A stretch of DNA of 64,000 nucleotides from Alkanindiges illinoisensis (GCF_004377485.1 NZ_SNTY01000006.1:1-64000), one strand, 5' to 3'. Positions 1 through 8,213 are shown, counted from the first letter of the stretch. Notes: a model not told the origin generated them from the sequence alone. Numbers and translations: made by a program.

Positions 1-413
1 GAAAAACGCACCTTGCAACAGCATTAGGGGTGAGTACAATCCAGCAAGGCAAGCGAGTACGTTTCTACAATACCGTTGATCTGGTTAATTTGCTGGAACG
101 GGAGAAACGGGATGGTAAAGCTGGAGCACTGGCAAAGCAGCTATCCCAGGTCGATGCTGTAATTTTAGATGAACTGGGCTATTTGCCATTTCCAGCGTCG
201 GGGCGCGCGTTGCTGTTTGACTTAATTGGTCATTTATACGAAAAGACCTCACTGATCATTACGACTAACCTGTCATTTGGAGAGTGGGTGTCAGTATTTG
301 GCGATGCTAAAATGACCACTGCATTACTCGATAGAATTACCCACCATTGTGACATCCTTGAAACTGGCAATGATTCCTAGCGTTATAAGCAGAGAAAGAA
401 AACCTCAAAATAG
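1..413 (+). pseudogene. istB: IS21-family helper ATPase (IstB), 5'-truncated by the window and with a premature stop
   Basis: The reading frame is open from base 3, beginning K-T-H-L-A-T-A-L-G, the end of the Walker A motif of an IstB/DnaC-like AAA+ ATPase. Walker B follows ([12 protein letters not shown]), then the sensor segment ([12 protein letters not shown]) and the [11 protein letters not shown] block typical of IstB, the ATPase that helps the IstA transposase of IS21 elements. An in-frame TAG at 378-380 stops the protein; the frame then continues for ten codons of normal IstB-like basic tail (RYKQRKK) to a second TAG at 411-413. The first TAG therefore looks like a nonsense mutation near the C-terminus (TGG or TAC ancestral). 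Loss of about eleven residues may or may not inactivate the protein. istA should lie left of the window. Confidence 0.85.
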
Positions 414-464
414 CTGGTCAAATTTGCACGCTGTTTAGTGGTCAATTTTCAACGCTGATTGACA
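414..464 (+). mobile_element. Right end of an IS21-type element with two subterminal direct repeats
   Basis: Immediately after istB, two related 19-bp blocks occur at 415-433 and 439-457 (consensus TGGTCAAwTTtcaACGCTG), 24 bp apart, and the segment ends GATTGACA at 464. Multiple subterminal direct repeats and a terminal ...TGACA end are characteristic of IS21-family right ends. The left end lies outside the window, so the target duplication cannot be seen. Confidence 0.6.
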
Positions 465-491
465 GTTTTAATCGGCTGGTGAGTCAGCGCA

Positions 492-1040
492 TCATTGGCA
501 ACCAACGGTAAGCTGCGTTTGACATACCTCTTCCAGTGCCAGAAAAATATCGGTGGTGACCAGATTCACCTGTTGCAGTTCATGTCCCAGACTTTCCGGC
601 AAATAGGTGATTTCAAAGGAAACCGGCTGCTGGTTAACCCGGCGTATCCGCTTGATCACGGTAACCGTACTACCTACGGGCAATTGCAGTTTTGCTGCCA
701 CATCAATGGGTGCAGTCACAAAGTCAAACTGCCGGACATCGTTAATAACTTCATGACCCAGTGTGCTCAGGGCCTCCGCAAAGCCTTGCAAATGGGTCAC
801 ATTTTGGAAAGCCTTTGGCTTGCTCACAAAAGAGCCCTTGCCATGCACCTTGAAAATAAACCCTTCCTGCTGGAGCTGGGTTAGCGTAATGCGGCTCACC
901 TGAAACAGTTCCCGCAGTTCATTTTCCGAAGGAATCTGGCTGTTGGCCGGATAAGTGCCATTGGTGATTTTTTGCAGCAACTCATCACGAATCTGGTTGT
1001 ACAGAGGTTTGCTGGCGCTACGGGCAATTGGCTGGTTCAT
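492..1040 (-). pseudogene. GntR/HutC-family transcription regulator, probably damaged
   Basis: 182 residues, shorter than the usual roughly 230-245 for this family. An N-terminal winged helix-turn-helix (about residues 10-75, with SENELRELFQVSRIT) is followed by a UTRA ligand domain that stops early. Two lesions are visible. First, the recognition helix reads VSRITLTQLQQEGF where the family has VSRIT-x-RQAL-x-QLQQEG, so four residues (12 bp, in frame) are missing. Second, the C-terminal third of UTRA is gone: the frame ends 28 bp from the IS21-type end at 464, with an alternative frame (VANDALTHQPIK-like) open past the stop, suggesting a small indel or truncation by the insertion. DNA binding is likely impaired. 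The original target is unknown. Confidence 0.7.
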
Positions 1041-1064
1041 ACATGCTTCCTGGCAAGCAGTAAC

Positions 1065-1076
1065 TTGTTATAACAA
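1065..1076. promoter_or_regulatory. Probable GntR/HutC-type operator upstream of the regulator
   Basis: A perfect 12-bp palindrome, TTGTTATAACAA, lies 25 bp upstream of the GntR start. HutC-subfamily operators are short AT-rich palindromes of this kind (TTGTATATACAA-like), and autoregulation is common in the family. Assignment is by position and symmetry only. Confidence 0.45.
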
Positions 1077-1248
1077 CTTGGCCAGATAGTGCTTTTTTTT
1101 AAAAATAATGAGAAATATTTATTTTGGATATTTATAGTGATTTTTTGGGATAGCTATTTTTTGTAAACAAAACACGAGGATTTAATTTTGGTAAAAAATT
1201 ATTAAAAACAATCAAGTATGGGATTGAGAGTTATGGCGGGAAATTTAA

Positions 1249-1296
1249 AATCAACCCTAAAGTTAACGCTTTTGTCGTCTTAATTTAGGGTTGATT
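1249..1296 (-). terminator. 13-bp perfect stem-loop downstream of the aldehyde dehydrogenase
   Basis: The arms 1249-1261 (AATCAACCCTAAA) and 1284-1296 are perfect reverse complements separated by 22 bp. The hairpin begins 14 bp past the stop of the minus-strand dehydrogenase, and on that strand it is followed by an AT-rich but not strictly poly-T stretch. It may act as a terminator or 3'-end stabiliser. Confidence 0.4.
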
Positions 1297-1309
1297 GAGC
1301 CATTCAGGA

Positions 1310-3031
1310 TCAGGCGCGAAAGGCAGCCATAAAGATTGCAGGCATTTTAAGCCAGCTTGGTTTGGCGGTAAATGCAGTCAGTTTTTTGGCAGTAGAGGCG
1401 GCAGAGCGCGCCGTAATAAACCAGGCGGGTTTGGGGGAAAGTGCAAATTCACCATGAAACACCGAGCGGGGAAACGGTCTAAACGGCCCCCAGATCACAT
1501 TGCGTTCGGGGCGTTCCACCAGATGAGAATTATGCACCACGCCAATGCCACTACCCACACGGTCAAGGCTATTGCCTTTAAATGCCCCCCAGGCCAGCGT
1601 AGGCAACAGAAAACCAATGGCACTCCAGACATTCACGCCAATGGTGCCATAACGCAGCTCAACCAGTGCCTCATCAAAGGCCTTACCCATACTTTTATGG
1701 TCGGCGGGTGCAACAATAATGCTGGCTCCCAAGCTACCATCAAGCTGCGTATTGGCAAACTCGATTGCCGCACGGAAAAAGCTAAGGCCTGTGCCGGGCA
1801 GGCTGGTGTGGCCAAGTACTGGGGCAAAATACTCGGTATTGAATAAATCCTGCGCCGTATGTTGATTCACCTCAATCAGCATTCTGCCATTGATGGTTTC
1901 GGCTTGTGGGTAAGTTGCAGTAGCAAGGCTAATTTTTTTGTCTGAACCTGGATACCATGCGGTTCTGGCAGGAACTTCATTTAGTACCGCACGTAACTCT
2001 GCCAGAAATTCAGCGCGCTGTGGCCAGTCCTGACTTAGAATTAGCGCCTGGCCAGCAATGCAGTTATGCCCCCCGTTATGCAGGCGCTGGGTTGCAACGT
2101 GTTCGGCCTGAAATCTCAGGTCTTCCTTCGACCAATTGCCGGGAATGACGATAATTGGGGAAACCCCGCCTAGTTCACTGGTAATTGGCTTGATCAGCTT
2201 TGGCGTGCCGGTTTTATCGTGGGTAGACCCCCAGACAATCATGTCATGGGTAACACCACTACCCGTAATATGCACATGCGCAATGTCTGGATGACTGGTT
2301 AAATAAGTGCCCACTTCGGCTCCACCATTAACCAGCCTGAGTAACCCAGCCGCAATTAATGGCGCAAATGCCTGTTGATAAATAGTGATGAGCGTACCAA
2401 AGGTGGGATTGAGTTTGATGATACTTACGCGGTTATAGGCAACCAGTTCATACAGGGCATCCAGCGGTGCAATCGCACTAATGTTTCCTGCACCAAGCAC
2501 CAGTCCAACCCCGCCATTTTCACCCGGCCGCTTTGCCCCCAGTCCGGCACTGGCCCGTGCTTCGGCTTCGGAAATACCCGGTTCCATCCATAACTCTGCA
2601 CGGAAGCCATGAAACAGGTTGTATTCATACAGGTTGCTTGGCAGCATCTGGAATTTTACCCGGTTGCCCGGCGCGCTTCCTGCCTTGATGCCGTTTAGGG
2701 GTGACTGGCCGTGAGCCATTTTTTCCAGACTTTCAATTGTGGATGCAAAACCTGCCAGCGTGGCGTATGGACCAGACATCCACTCTTCACCTTCAAGCGG
2801 GCCTGCGGGTGTTCCCTTGGCGGCAATGGCAGCAAGCGCCCATGCTTCATCCACTGTTACAATACTGGCATGAGTGGCTTTAAGCAGCTCAATCCGCTGT
2901 TGCAGATCAAGGCTTGCCCATTTGGCTGCACCGGATTTTAGTTCCAGAATAGCCTGATCCAGTTCGGGTTCAGTGGCAAAGTGTACCTGGGGAGTTAGTG
3001 AGGTCACGATAGAGTCCTTTCTTGTATTCAT
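1310..3031 (-). CDS. Aldehyde dehydrogenase family protein
   Basis: A 573-aa protein of the NAD(P)-dependent aldehyde dehydrogenase superfamily, somewhat longer than the usual 490-500. The core is recognisable: the LVLGAGNISAIAPLD nucleotide-binding segment near residue 175, the HITGSG motif, the general-base glutamate in SELGGVSP near residue 287, and the catalytic cysteine in HNCIAGQ near residue 325. The extra length is an N-terminal stretch of about 50 residues and a basic C-terminal tail. Substrate is not predictable from sequence. The next gene upstream on the same strand, 210 bp away, is a GlxA-type regulator, which suggests the enzyme belongs to an inducible catabolic or detoxification unit. 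Assignment to the superfamily is firm. Confidence 0.85.
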   Translation of the reverse strand: MNTRKDSIVTSLTPQVHFATEPELDQAILELKSGAAKWASLDLQQRIELLKATHASIVTVDEAWALAAIAAKGTPAGPLEGEEWMSGPYATLAGFASTIESLEKMAHGQSPLNGIKAGSAPGNRVKFQMLPSNLYEYNLFHGFRAELWMEPGISEAEARASAGLGAKRPGENGGVGLVLGAGNISAIAPLDALYELVAYNRVSIIKLNPTFGTLITIYQQAFAPLIAAGLLRLVNGGAEVGTYLTSHPDIAHVHITGSGVTHDMIVWGSTHDKTGTPKLIKPITSELGGVSPIIVIPGNWSKEDLRFQAEHVATQRLHNGGHNCIAGQALILSQDWPQRAEFLAELRAVLNEVPARTAWYPGSDKKISLATATYPQAETINGRMLIEVNQHTAQDLFNTEYFAPVLGHTSLPGTGLSFFRAAIEFANTQLDGSLGASIIVAPADHKSMGKAFDEALVELRYGTIGVNVWSAIGFLLPTLAWGAFKGNSLDRVGSGIGVVHNSHLVERPERNVIWGPFRPFPRSVFHGEFALSPKPAWFITARSAASTAKKLTAFTAKPSWLKMPAIFMAAFRA

Positions 3032-3241
3032 TGAATAAAATTTGGAGATATTGCAGCAATCAGCAAAATTTTTTACTGCTGATCTATAGCTTAAAATCGT
3101 ATTGCATCGTTTATGGAGTGTGCACCCATAACACCATCATAACAGCCATGCGGTAGGGGTTGGCCTTGATTATATCTAATCCACGATTCACGCCGAGTCA
3201 AGCGGCTATTGGGGCAATCAGGGTTTAGCAATGACAGCAGA

Positions 3242-4183
3242 TTAACTTTTAAAGCGCTTGCGATACTCTGTGGAAGTAAGCCCAATGACTTTGGTAAAAA
3301 TCTTGTTAAACGATGAGCTGTCCTGATAGCCCACCTGCCAGGAAATGGCCTCAAAACTTAAACTGGTGGTTTCCAGCAACTCTTGTGCCTTTTGAATTCT
3401 CAGGTTCTGGCAATATTCAATCACGGTCATGCCGGTGGCTTTTTTAAAGCGCCGTAACAGGGTTCTTTTTTCCAGCGCAATATGCTGAGCCAGCACTTCA
3501 AGCGTAATTTTCTGTTGATAATTGCCCTGTAACCAGTGCTGGACTTTAACAATGGTCACATCGCCATGATCAAACTTTGGTGAAAAGGCATGATAATAGG
3601 ATTGCTCACGTGACGGCGGGTCAACCAGCAGGTATTTTGCAAATTCGCGCATGGTTGCGCCATCGTAGGCTTTTTCAACAATCTTTAGCCCCAGATCCAT
3701 CCATGATAAAAGCCCTGCCAGCGTGATAATTTCATTGTCATCTACAATTAGCTTTCTGTTATCCAGCGTGACGGTGGGATAGTTTTGCTGAATGGCTTCA
3801 CTGTGCATCCAGTGCGCTGTCACGGTACGACCGTCCAGAAGCCCGGTTTCCAGCAGGGTAAAAATGCCTGAACAGATGGCACAAAGAATGGCGCCATTGT
3901 CATAAAGCCGGTTAAGCCATGCTGAATAAGCCCGCGCATCCTGTCTGGAAATAGGAGGCTCAAAACTGGGCGGAATCACTACTAGATTCACTGCATTATC
4001 GTTAGCATCAGGATGGGTATCAAAGACCTTGATGATCTGACCATCCTGTTCTTTCCAGTGACTAATTCTTAAATCGGGGAACTGTCGCGCCACCACAAAG
4101 TTACTGGCATATTTTAGCAGGTCAGTGAGTCCCCATACCGAGGGCAAGTGTGCAGCAGGATAAACAACAATACCTATTTCCAT
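3242..4183 (-). CDS. GlxA-family transcription regulator (DJ-1/PfpI-like domain + AraC HTH)
   Basis: A 313-aa protein. Residues 1-190 form a DJ-1/PfpI-type amidotransferase-like fold (start MEIGIVVYPAAH; the nucleophile-elbow-like segment AICSGIFTLLETGLLDGRTVTAHW). Residues about 205-313 form an AraC/XylS double helix-turn-helix, including FEAISWQVGYQDSSSFNKIFTK and the closing PxxYRKRF-type pattern. Proteins of this architecture activate genes for amine, arginine or carnitine-type catabolism, the N-terminal domain sensing the ligand. It is transcribed toward the aldehyde dehydrogenase and probably controls it; the ligand is unknown. Length and domain order match the family. Confidence 0.88.
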   Translation of the reverse strand: MEIGIVVYPAAHLPSVWGLTDLLKYASNFVVARQFPDLRISHWKEQDGQIIKVFDTHPDANDNAVNLVVIPPSFEPPISRQDARAYSAWLNRLYDNGAILCAICSGIFTLLETGLLDGRTVTAHWMHSEAIQQNYPTVTLDNRKLIVDDNEIITLAGLLSWMDLGLKIVEKAYDGATMREFAKYLLVDPPSREQSYYHAFSPKFDHGDVTIVKVQHWLQGNYQQKITLEVLAQHIALEKRTLLRRFKKATGMTVIEYCQNLRIQKAQELLETTSLSFEAISWQVGYQDSSSFNKIFTKVIGLTSTEYRKRFKS

Positions 4184-4594
4184 GGCTTTGTCCTTATGTC
4201 GCGATCCGCCATAAGATTGTCATTAATGACTGTTCATATTTGCTGGCAGTTTTGTCAAGCTTACTCCACTGTAGCGGGTTGAATAAAGTTGCATTTGACT
4301 AAAGGGTAATACTGGGCGCCAGGTTGCAAAAAACCTATTCAAATGGGTAATGCTTAACGTTTGGCCAATAGGGCATTGCCCAATATAAGACCCTTCCACG
4401 CCTGTTTTTTGATTGCCTCGGCATCTCTCAGGCAAGTTTTTATCAGGCATTTTTTATTAGACAGCTTTTGCCAGACAACTTTTAGCGCACAGGTAAACTG
4501 CTGGATTTTTATGCCGGCAAAATCTGTATTGGCAAATGCTACGGTTATTACTGGGCATTTTTTTGACTATTTTCAGGTTTATCTTAAGTTTGGT
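4184..4594. other. Divergent intergenic region between GlxA-type and TetR-type regulators
   Basis: About 410 bp without a convincing gene. It must hold the promoters of the two divergent regulators. The only symmetric element I can point to is GGGCATTGCCC at 4371-4381, an 11-bp odd palindrome that could be an operator. The reading frame entering the TetR gene is open back to 4361, but that upstream part looks non-coding. Confidence 0.4.
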
Positions 4595-5164
4595 ATGACA
4601 GTAAAAAGAACACATGTTTTAAAAACGGCGTTGTCGCTTTTTCATCGTGAAGGCTTTAGCAATGTCGGGGTTGATAGAATCGTTGCAGAGTCAAATACAG
4701 CCAAAATGACGTTTTATAAGTATTTTCCTACCAAGATTCGTTTGATTGAGGAATGCCTAAAGCTGGAAAGCCTGACCATCCAGAATTCACTCAATACCCT
4801 TCTGGTGAAGAGCAACACCTTAGATCCTTTACAAAAATTACAGGCCATTTATAAGTGGCATTATGAGTTTGTGCAAACTGACAGTTTTAACGGTAGCCTG
4901 TTTCATAAGGCAGCCGGCACTTTCTTGCCAGAAGACGGCAGCATTTTTGAGATTATTGACCAGCATAAAAAATGGCAATTTAATTTGATCAAGCAGCAGC
5001 TGGTTGAATTTGAGGTCAAGCAGCCTGAGGTGCTGGGTAGTTTATTGGTGAATATGCTTGATGGCATGCTCTCCAATGCGCGTGATGATCATCTGGTGTT
5101 TAATGGCACTTGGCCGCTGTTGGAGGCAATACTCATGTGTCATAAAACAGGGCTTTGTAGTTAG
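4595..5164 (+). CDS. TetR/AcrR-family transcription regulator
   Basis: 189 aa from the ATG at 4595. I chose this start because the TetR N-terminal helix-turn-helix begins right after it (THVLKTALSLFHREGFSNVGVDRIVAESNTAKMTFYKYFPTKIRLIEECL, residues 5-55), whereas the frame upstream lacks any domain. The rest is the helical ligand-binding domain, which varies between members. No ligand can be assigned. It is transcribed divergently from the GlxA-type regulator and followed by a stretch with no complete gene, so its regulated partner may have been lost or may lie on the other side of the divergent promoter. Confidence 0.85.
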   Translation: MTVKRTHVLKTALSLFHREGFSNVGVDRIVAESNTAKMTFYKYFPTKIRLIEECLKLESLTIQNSLNTLLVKSNTLDPLQKLQAIYKWHYEFVQTDSFNGSLFHKAAGTFLPEDGSIFEIIDQHKKWQFNLIKQQLVEFEVKQPEVLGSLLVNMLDGMLSNARDDHLVFNGTWPLLEAILMCHKTGLCS

Positions 5165-5226
5165 CAATCCCTTATTTTAATAGACCTTTTTATTTTTATA
5201 TTTCCTAAAAAGAATCGAACGATTAA

Positions 5227-5403
5227 AAGCATAATTTTTTATTGGCTCCTGCTGGTTTTTTAGAGGGGCTTCTTTTCTTAGCCTGTATTTATAGCCGAAA
5301 GCTGACTGACCGACTTGAAGCACTGGACCATGAAACCGAGCAGTGGATCAGGCGCACGACGGATTACCTGAGCCACCGTGATCAGTCCATTGCCATTCCC
5401 TGA
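5227..5403 (+). pseudogene. Unrecognised coding remnant without a start codon
   Basis: A 59-codon stretch is open from just after a TAA to a TGA at 5401. It has protein-like composition (a hydrophobic AGFLEGLLFLACIYS segment, then a charged helix-like stretch with RLEALDHETEQWIRR), but there is no plausible start codon or ribosome site. It may be the C-terminal remnant of a deleted gene. I do not recognise the family, and it may equally be chance. Confidence 0.25.
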
Positions 5404-5464
5404 ATTTTTCAGGTCAGCAACGCACTGGATAACCGATTAAAATAGGAACAGGAAGTTTTAAAAA

Positions 5465-5521
5465 ATATCATTATATTACATAAAATTTCATTAAGTTAAA
5501 TTTTATGCAATATAATGATAT
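5465..5521. repeat. Large AT-rich palindrome at the 5' end of the PaaX-family gene
   Basis: The arms 5465-5488 and 5498-5521 (24 bp each) are reverse complements with a single mismatch, around a 9-bp loop. The right arm ends 23 bp before the preferred PaaX-family start at 5545. There is no poly-T run, so an operator or a cruciform/mobile-element footprint fits better than a terminator. Confidence 0.7.
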
Positions 5522-5544
5522 CCGTTTTTATTATACAGGTTGCC

Positions 5545-6342
5545 ATGACTTACGCAAAAATGAATGCCCGTCATTTAATCATTGATTTAATCATGGGATC
5601 AGATGGCGCGCCAATTACCATCCGGCAACTGTTACTGGCAGCCAACCTGTTTGACTTTAGCGAAAACAGCATTCGGGTGGCAGTTACCCGTTTATCCAGT
5701 GACGGGATGATTGAGTCATCCGCGCGGGGCAAGTACCAGTTTACCCAGCAGTGGCAGGCATGGGCCACAGACATGCTTAAGCGCAAGCAGGGTATTCAGG
5801 CCACCAAGCCATGGAATCACGATTATCTGGCTGTGTTTACTGGCGCACTGGGCCGGGTAGACCGTACCGCATTAAAGCGGCGTGAGCGTGCCTTGCGTCA
5901 GCATGGTTTTCGTGAGCTACAAACTGGCCTGTTTATCCGGCCTGATAATCTGGCAGAAAGCTTTGATGAAACTTTTAAGCGCTTAATCTTAAATGGCCTC
6001 GAGCCGGACGCCAATATGTTCCGGGTGAGCCACCTGGATACAGCCAGCAGCCAGAAAGTTGCCATCTTATGGGATGGGGAAAGCCTTAATCATACCTATG
6101 CCAATATTAGCCAGAAAATTCAGGCCTGGCTGGCACAAGCCCATGAGTGTGATGTAGAGCAGGCTGCGCGTGAGTCACTCTTGCTGGGCCGTGAAGCCAT
6201 TCCCTTGCTCACTGCAGATCCGTTATTGCCACCGCCATTTATTGACGAAGCTGCTCGCCACCAATTTATTCAGGATGTGCAGCAACTGGATCAGGTAGGA
6301 CAGAAGCTATGGCAACAATTCTACGACATGGTACAGGTATGA
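5545..6342 (+). CDS. PaaX-family transcriptional repressor
   Basis: 265 aa from ATG 5545; the frame opens at 5515, but the first codons lie inside the palindrome. Residues about 15-85 are the winged-helix PaaX N-terminal domain (SENSIRVAVTRLSSDGMIESSARGKYQFT). The middle (LAVFTGALGRVDRTALKRRERALRQHGFRELQTGLFIRPDNLAES) and the C-terminus with DPLLPPPF are the PaaX effector and C-terminal domains. Classical PaaX represses phenylacetate catabolism and is released by phenylacetyl-CoA. No paa genes are visible nearby, so it may act on a remote operon or have a different ligand; I therefore give no symbol. The preceding palindrome is the natural candidate for its binding site. Confidence 0.85.
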   Translation: MTYAKMNARHLIIDLIMGSDGAPITIRQLLLAANLFDFSENSIRVAVTRLSSDGMIESSARGKYQFTQQWQAWATDMLKRKQGIQATKPWNHDYLAVFTGALGRVDRTALKRRERALRQHGFRELQTGLFIRPDNLAESFDETFKRLILNGLEPDANMFRVSHLDTASSQKVAILWDGESLNHTYANISQKIQAWLAQAHECDVEQAARESLLLGREAIPLLTADPLLPPPFIDEAARHQFIQDVQQLDQVGQKLWQQFYDMVQV

Positions 6343-6490
6343 CCCCAAATCTGGCTAAATGCACCAATGCGGCATAAAACAGCTTTTTTATTATAAAAGC
6401 ATTAAAAAACATGATGATTGACCTACAGAAAGGCTTATGACTGAATTATTTATGAGGTAAGCTAGCCAGAGCAATAATAGGGTTTACAGC

Positions 6491-7471
6491 ATGACATCGT
6501 GGAATTTCAACAGCTTTGAAAGTGCAGGCCAGGCCATCCTGAAATTTTTGCACCAACGCCTGGGGTTTGACTTGTGGATGATCACCCGTACCGAAGGTGA
6601 GGACTGGATTGTCCTGCAAACTGAAGACCATGGCTACGATATTAAACCCGGTCAGGTCTTTCGCTGGGCAGATTCATTTTGTTCACACATGGTAAAAGGC
6701 AATGCGCCCTGTATTGCCCCGCGTTCCAATGACATTGAACTTTATGCGGCAGCACCGATTGCCAAGCAGGTTAATATTCAGGCTTATATCGGCCAGCCTC
6801 TGGTTAAGAGCGATGGCGAGCTGTTTGGAACCTTATGTGCCATTGATCCCAATCCACAAGCAGATAGTTTAGTCCAGGAAAAAGACCTGATTGAATTCAT
6901 GGCCGCCTTGCTGAACCATATTTTGCAAATTGAGCTAAAGCAAACTGAACAGACCCGTCAGATTGAGCGCTTGCAAGCCAAGGCCATGACAGATGAACTC
7001 ACCCAGCTGTATAACCGGGGTGGCTGGGAGCACTTTATTGCACTGGAAGAAGAGCGTAGCCAGCGTTATGGCAATTTGTCGGCAGTCTATGTGATTGATC
7101 TGGATGGGCTAAAAGAAGTCAACGATACTCAGGGCCATGCAGCAGGTGACCAGTTGATTCAGCGTGCGGCTGAAGCCTTGCGTCAGGTAGCGCGCAAGAG
7201 TGATGTGGTGGCGCGGCTTGGCGGTGATGAATTTTCGATTTTAAGTATAGAAGTGGATCATGCCGGGGCGGAGAGCCTGTTTGAGCGTATTGGTCAGGCC
7301 TTGGCAGAGGCGCAGGTGAGTGCATCCATTGGGTTTGCTTTGCGTCATCCTTCCTTTGGCTTGCGGCAGGCCATTTGGCAGGCCGACCAGCAAATGTATT
7401 TTTATAAGCGCAGTAAAAAGACTTCTCAGGCCGAGCTTGAGCTGAATCGGCGCTTAGAAACTAAACACTAG
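6491..7471 (+). CDS. GAF-GGDEF diguanylate cyclase
   Basis: 326 aa, soluble. Residues 1-150 form a GAF sensor domain (including YIGQPLVKSDGELFGTLCAIDP, typical of the second half of GAF). A short coiled linker follows (about 155-175), then a GGDEF domain (about 175-315) with an intact active site ARLGGDEFSIL and the metal/GTP-binding DLDGLKEVNDTQGHAAGDQL. It should therefore make cyclic di-GMP from two GTP. The I-site position (RxxD four residues before GGDEF) reads R-K-S-D about nine residues upstream, so product inhibition is possible. No EAL domain is attached. The bound signal is not predictable. Its last 18 bp overlap a small antisense-oriented gene. Confidence 0.9.
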   Translation: MTSWNFNSFESAGQAILKFLHQRLGFDLWMITRTEGEDWIVLQTEDHGYDIKPGQVFRWADSFCSHMVKGNAPCIAPRSNDIELYAAAPIAKQVNIQAYIGQPLVKSDGELFGTLCAIDPNPQADSLVQEKDLIEFMAALLNHILQIELKQTEQTRQIERLQAKAMTDELTQLYNRGGWEHFIALEEERSQRYGNLSAVYVIDLDGLKEVNDTQGHAAGDQLIQRAAEALRQVARKSDVVARLGGDEFSILSIEVDHAGAESLFERIGQALAEAQVSASIGFALRHPSFGLRQAIWQADQQMYFYKRSKKTSQAELELNRRLETKH

Positions 7472-7627
7472 CATCAACAAAAAGGCTATGCCCAGCAGAA
7501 TTACATTGGCGATCATAAAAAACTTGGACCAGTCCTTAATGTCGGTGCAACCGCAAACCTGACATACCTTGGCCTGTCGAGGTAAGGCAGCGCCACAATC
7601 CGGACATAAACTCAAGGTAAAAAACAT
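7454..7627 (-). CDS. Small zinc-ribbon membrane protein
   Basis: A 57-aa gene on the minus strand, convergent with and overlapping the GGDEF gene by 18 bp. It starts MFFTLSLCPDCGAALP and carries two CxxC knuckles (CPDC near residues 8-11 and CQVC at 22-25, with a further Cys at 27), which fit a four-cysteine zinc ribbon. A single C-terminal membrane helix follows (about residues 36-56, FFMIANVILLGIAFLLMLVF). Zinc-ribbon plus one transmembrane segment is a common architecture for small membrane-tethered proteins of unknown role. The coherent motif order argues for a real gene despite its length. Confidence 0.6.
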   Translation of the reverse strand: MFFTLSLCPDCGAALPRQAKVCQVCGCTDIKDWSKFFMIANVILLGIAFLLMLVFSF

Positions 7628-8030
7628 AGGTAGGCAATAGCAGAGGGATTGGAAAAAATATTGTGACTTAAATCACTAAAAAATAAGTTGGTTTTATAAT
7701 GAAATCCCGTTACGCAATACTACCTGCATTACAGTTGTGATGAGTTCTTTGAAAAGTTTGGTAATGCGAACTACTTGTTTTACACGGCTGCTGCTATATT
7801 CAGGCCAAGTTGTTACTGCTCTTTAATTATGCACCGATGGAATGTTAAAGCCCAGGGAGTCTATTAGCCAGTAAGTGCGCAAAATACATATTCTGCTCAT
7901 CATTACAGGGTTTTGGCTTGTGATTAATTATTTGTTTACAACTTTAGTCGTATTAAATGTGACCAAATTCACAATTGGCGCTAATTTGTTGTATAGAATT
8001 TGTCTAAAAGTTGACCACGGTACGAAGCTC
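7628..8030. other. Intergenic region carrying the promoter of the first short unknown gene
   Basis: About 400 bp. The frame of the downstream gene is open back to 7875, but the predicted extension is not conserved with its paralogue, so I treat it as untranslated leader and promoter. It contains a perfect Crp-type site and a -10-like element, listed separately; nothing else stands out. Confidence 0.5.
7958..7973. promoter_or_regulatory. Perfect Crp/Vfr-type binding site
   Basis: TGTGACCAAATTCACA is an exact TGTGA-N6-TCACA palindrome, the consensus for cAMP receptor proteins of the Crp/Vfr family. A -10-like TATAGA lies at 7992-7997, so a start near 8004-8006 would place the site centre around -39 to -41, close to the class II activator position. 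It precedes the short unknown gene at 8031. Confidence 0.6.
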
Positions 8031-8213
8031 ATGGAAGCACTTTCCCAAATGATCAAATCGGCCGAATCCGAAACCGGCCTTAATATTTCCGTCATTTGTG
8101 ACAGAAACAAAGCATTTTATGCGCAAAATCCTAAACAGGTACAACGCTTACCCAAGCAAGAGCGTGCTTATTGGTACTGGTTTTTAAAACACCATAGAGC
8201 GGATGCTGCATAA
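8031..8213 (+). CDS. Short protein of unknown function, paralogue 1 (NPK-QRLPK-YWYWFLKH family)
   Basis: 60 aa. I do not recognise the family. It is closely related to the protein at 12397: both carry I-S/T-VIC-x2-NK-x2-Y-x2-NPK-x2-QRLPK-x2-RAYWYWFLKH. I chose ATG 8031 because from there both proteins have exactly 18 residues before the shared I[ST]VIC. The sequence is basic, aromatic-rich and lacks a signal peptide or membrane helix; the RAYWYWFLKH end could be an amphipathic helix. It is preceded by a Crp-type site, followed by a strong terminator and then, 514 bp on, by a BLUF photoreceptor gene. The same order recurs at 12.4-14.7 kb, so a link to blue-light signalling is possible but unproven. 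Confidence 0.75.
   Translation: MEALSQMIKSAESETGLNISVICDRNKAFYAQNPKQVQRLPKQERAYWYWFLKHHRADAA

Noticed and set aside
1295-1846. 183-aa plus-strand frame
   Set aside because: Shadow of the aldehyde dehydrogenase on the other strand; no domain and biased composition.
4361-4594. 78-residue N-terminal extension of the TetR regulator
   Set aside because: TetR domains start within a few residues of the N-terminus; the extension has no domain and overlaps the divergent promoter region.
7875-8030. N-terminal hydrophobic extension of the short protein at 8031
   Set aside because: The paralogue at 12397 starts exactly at the equivalent of 8031, and the extension covers the Crp site and -10 element.
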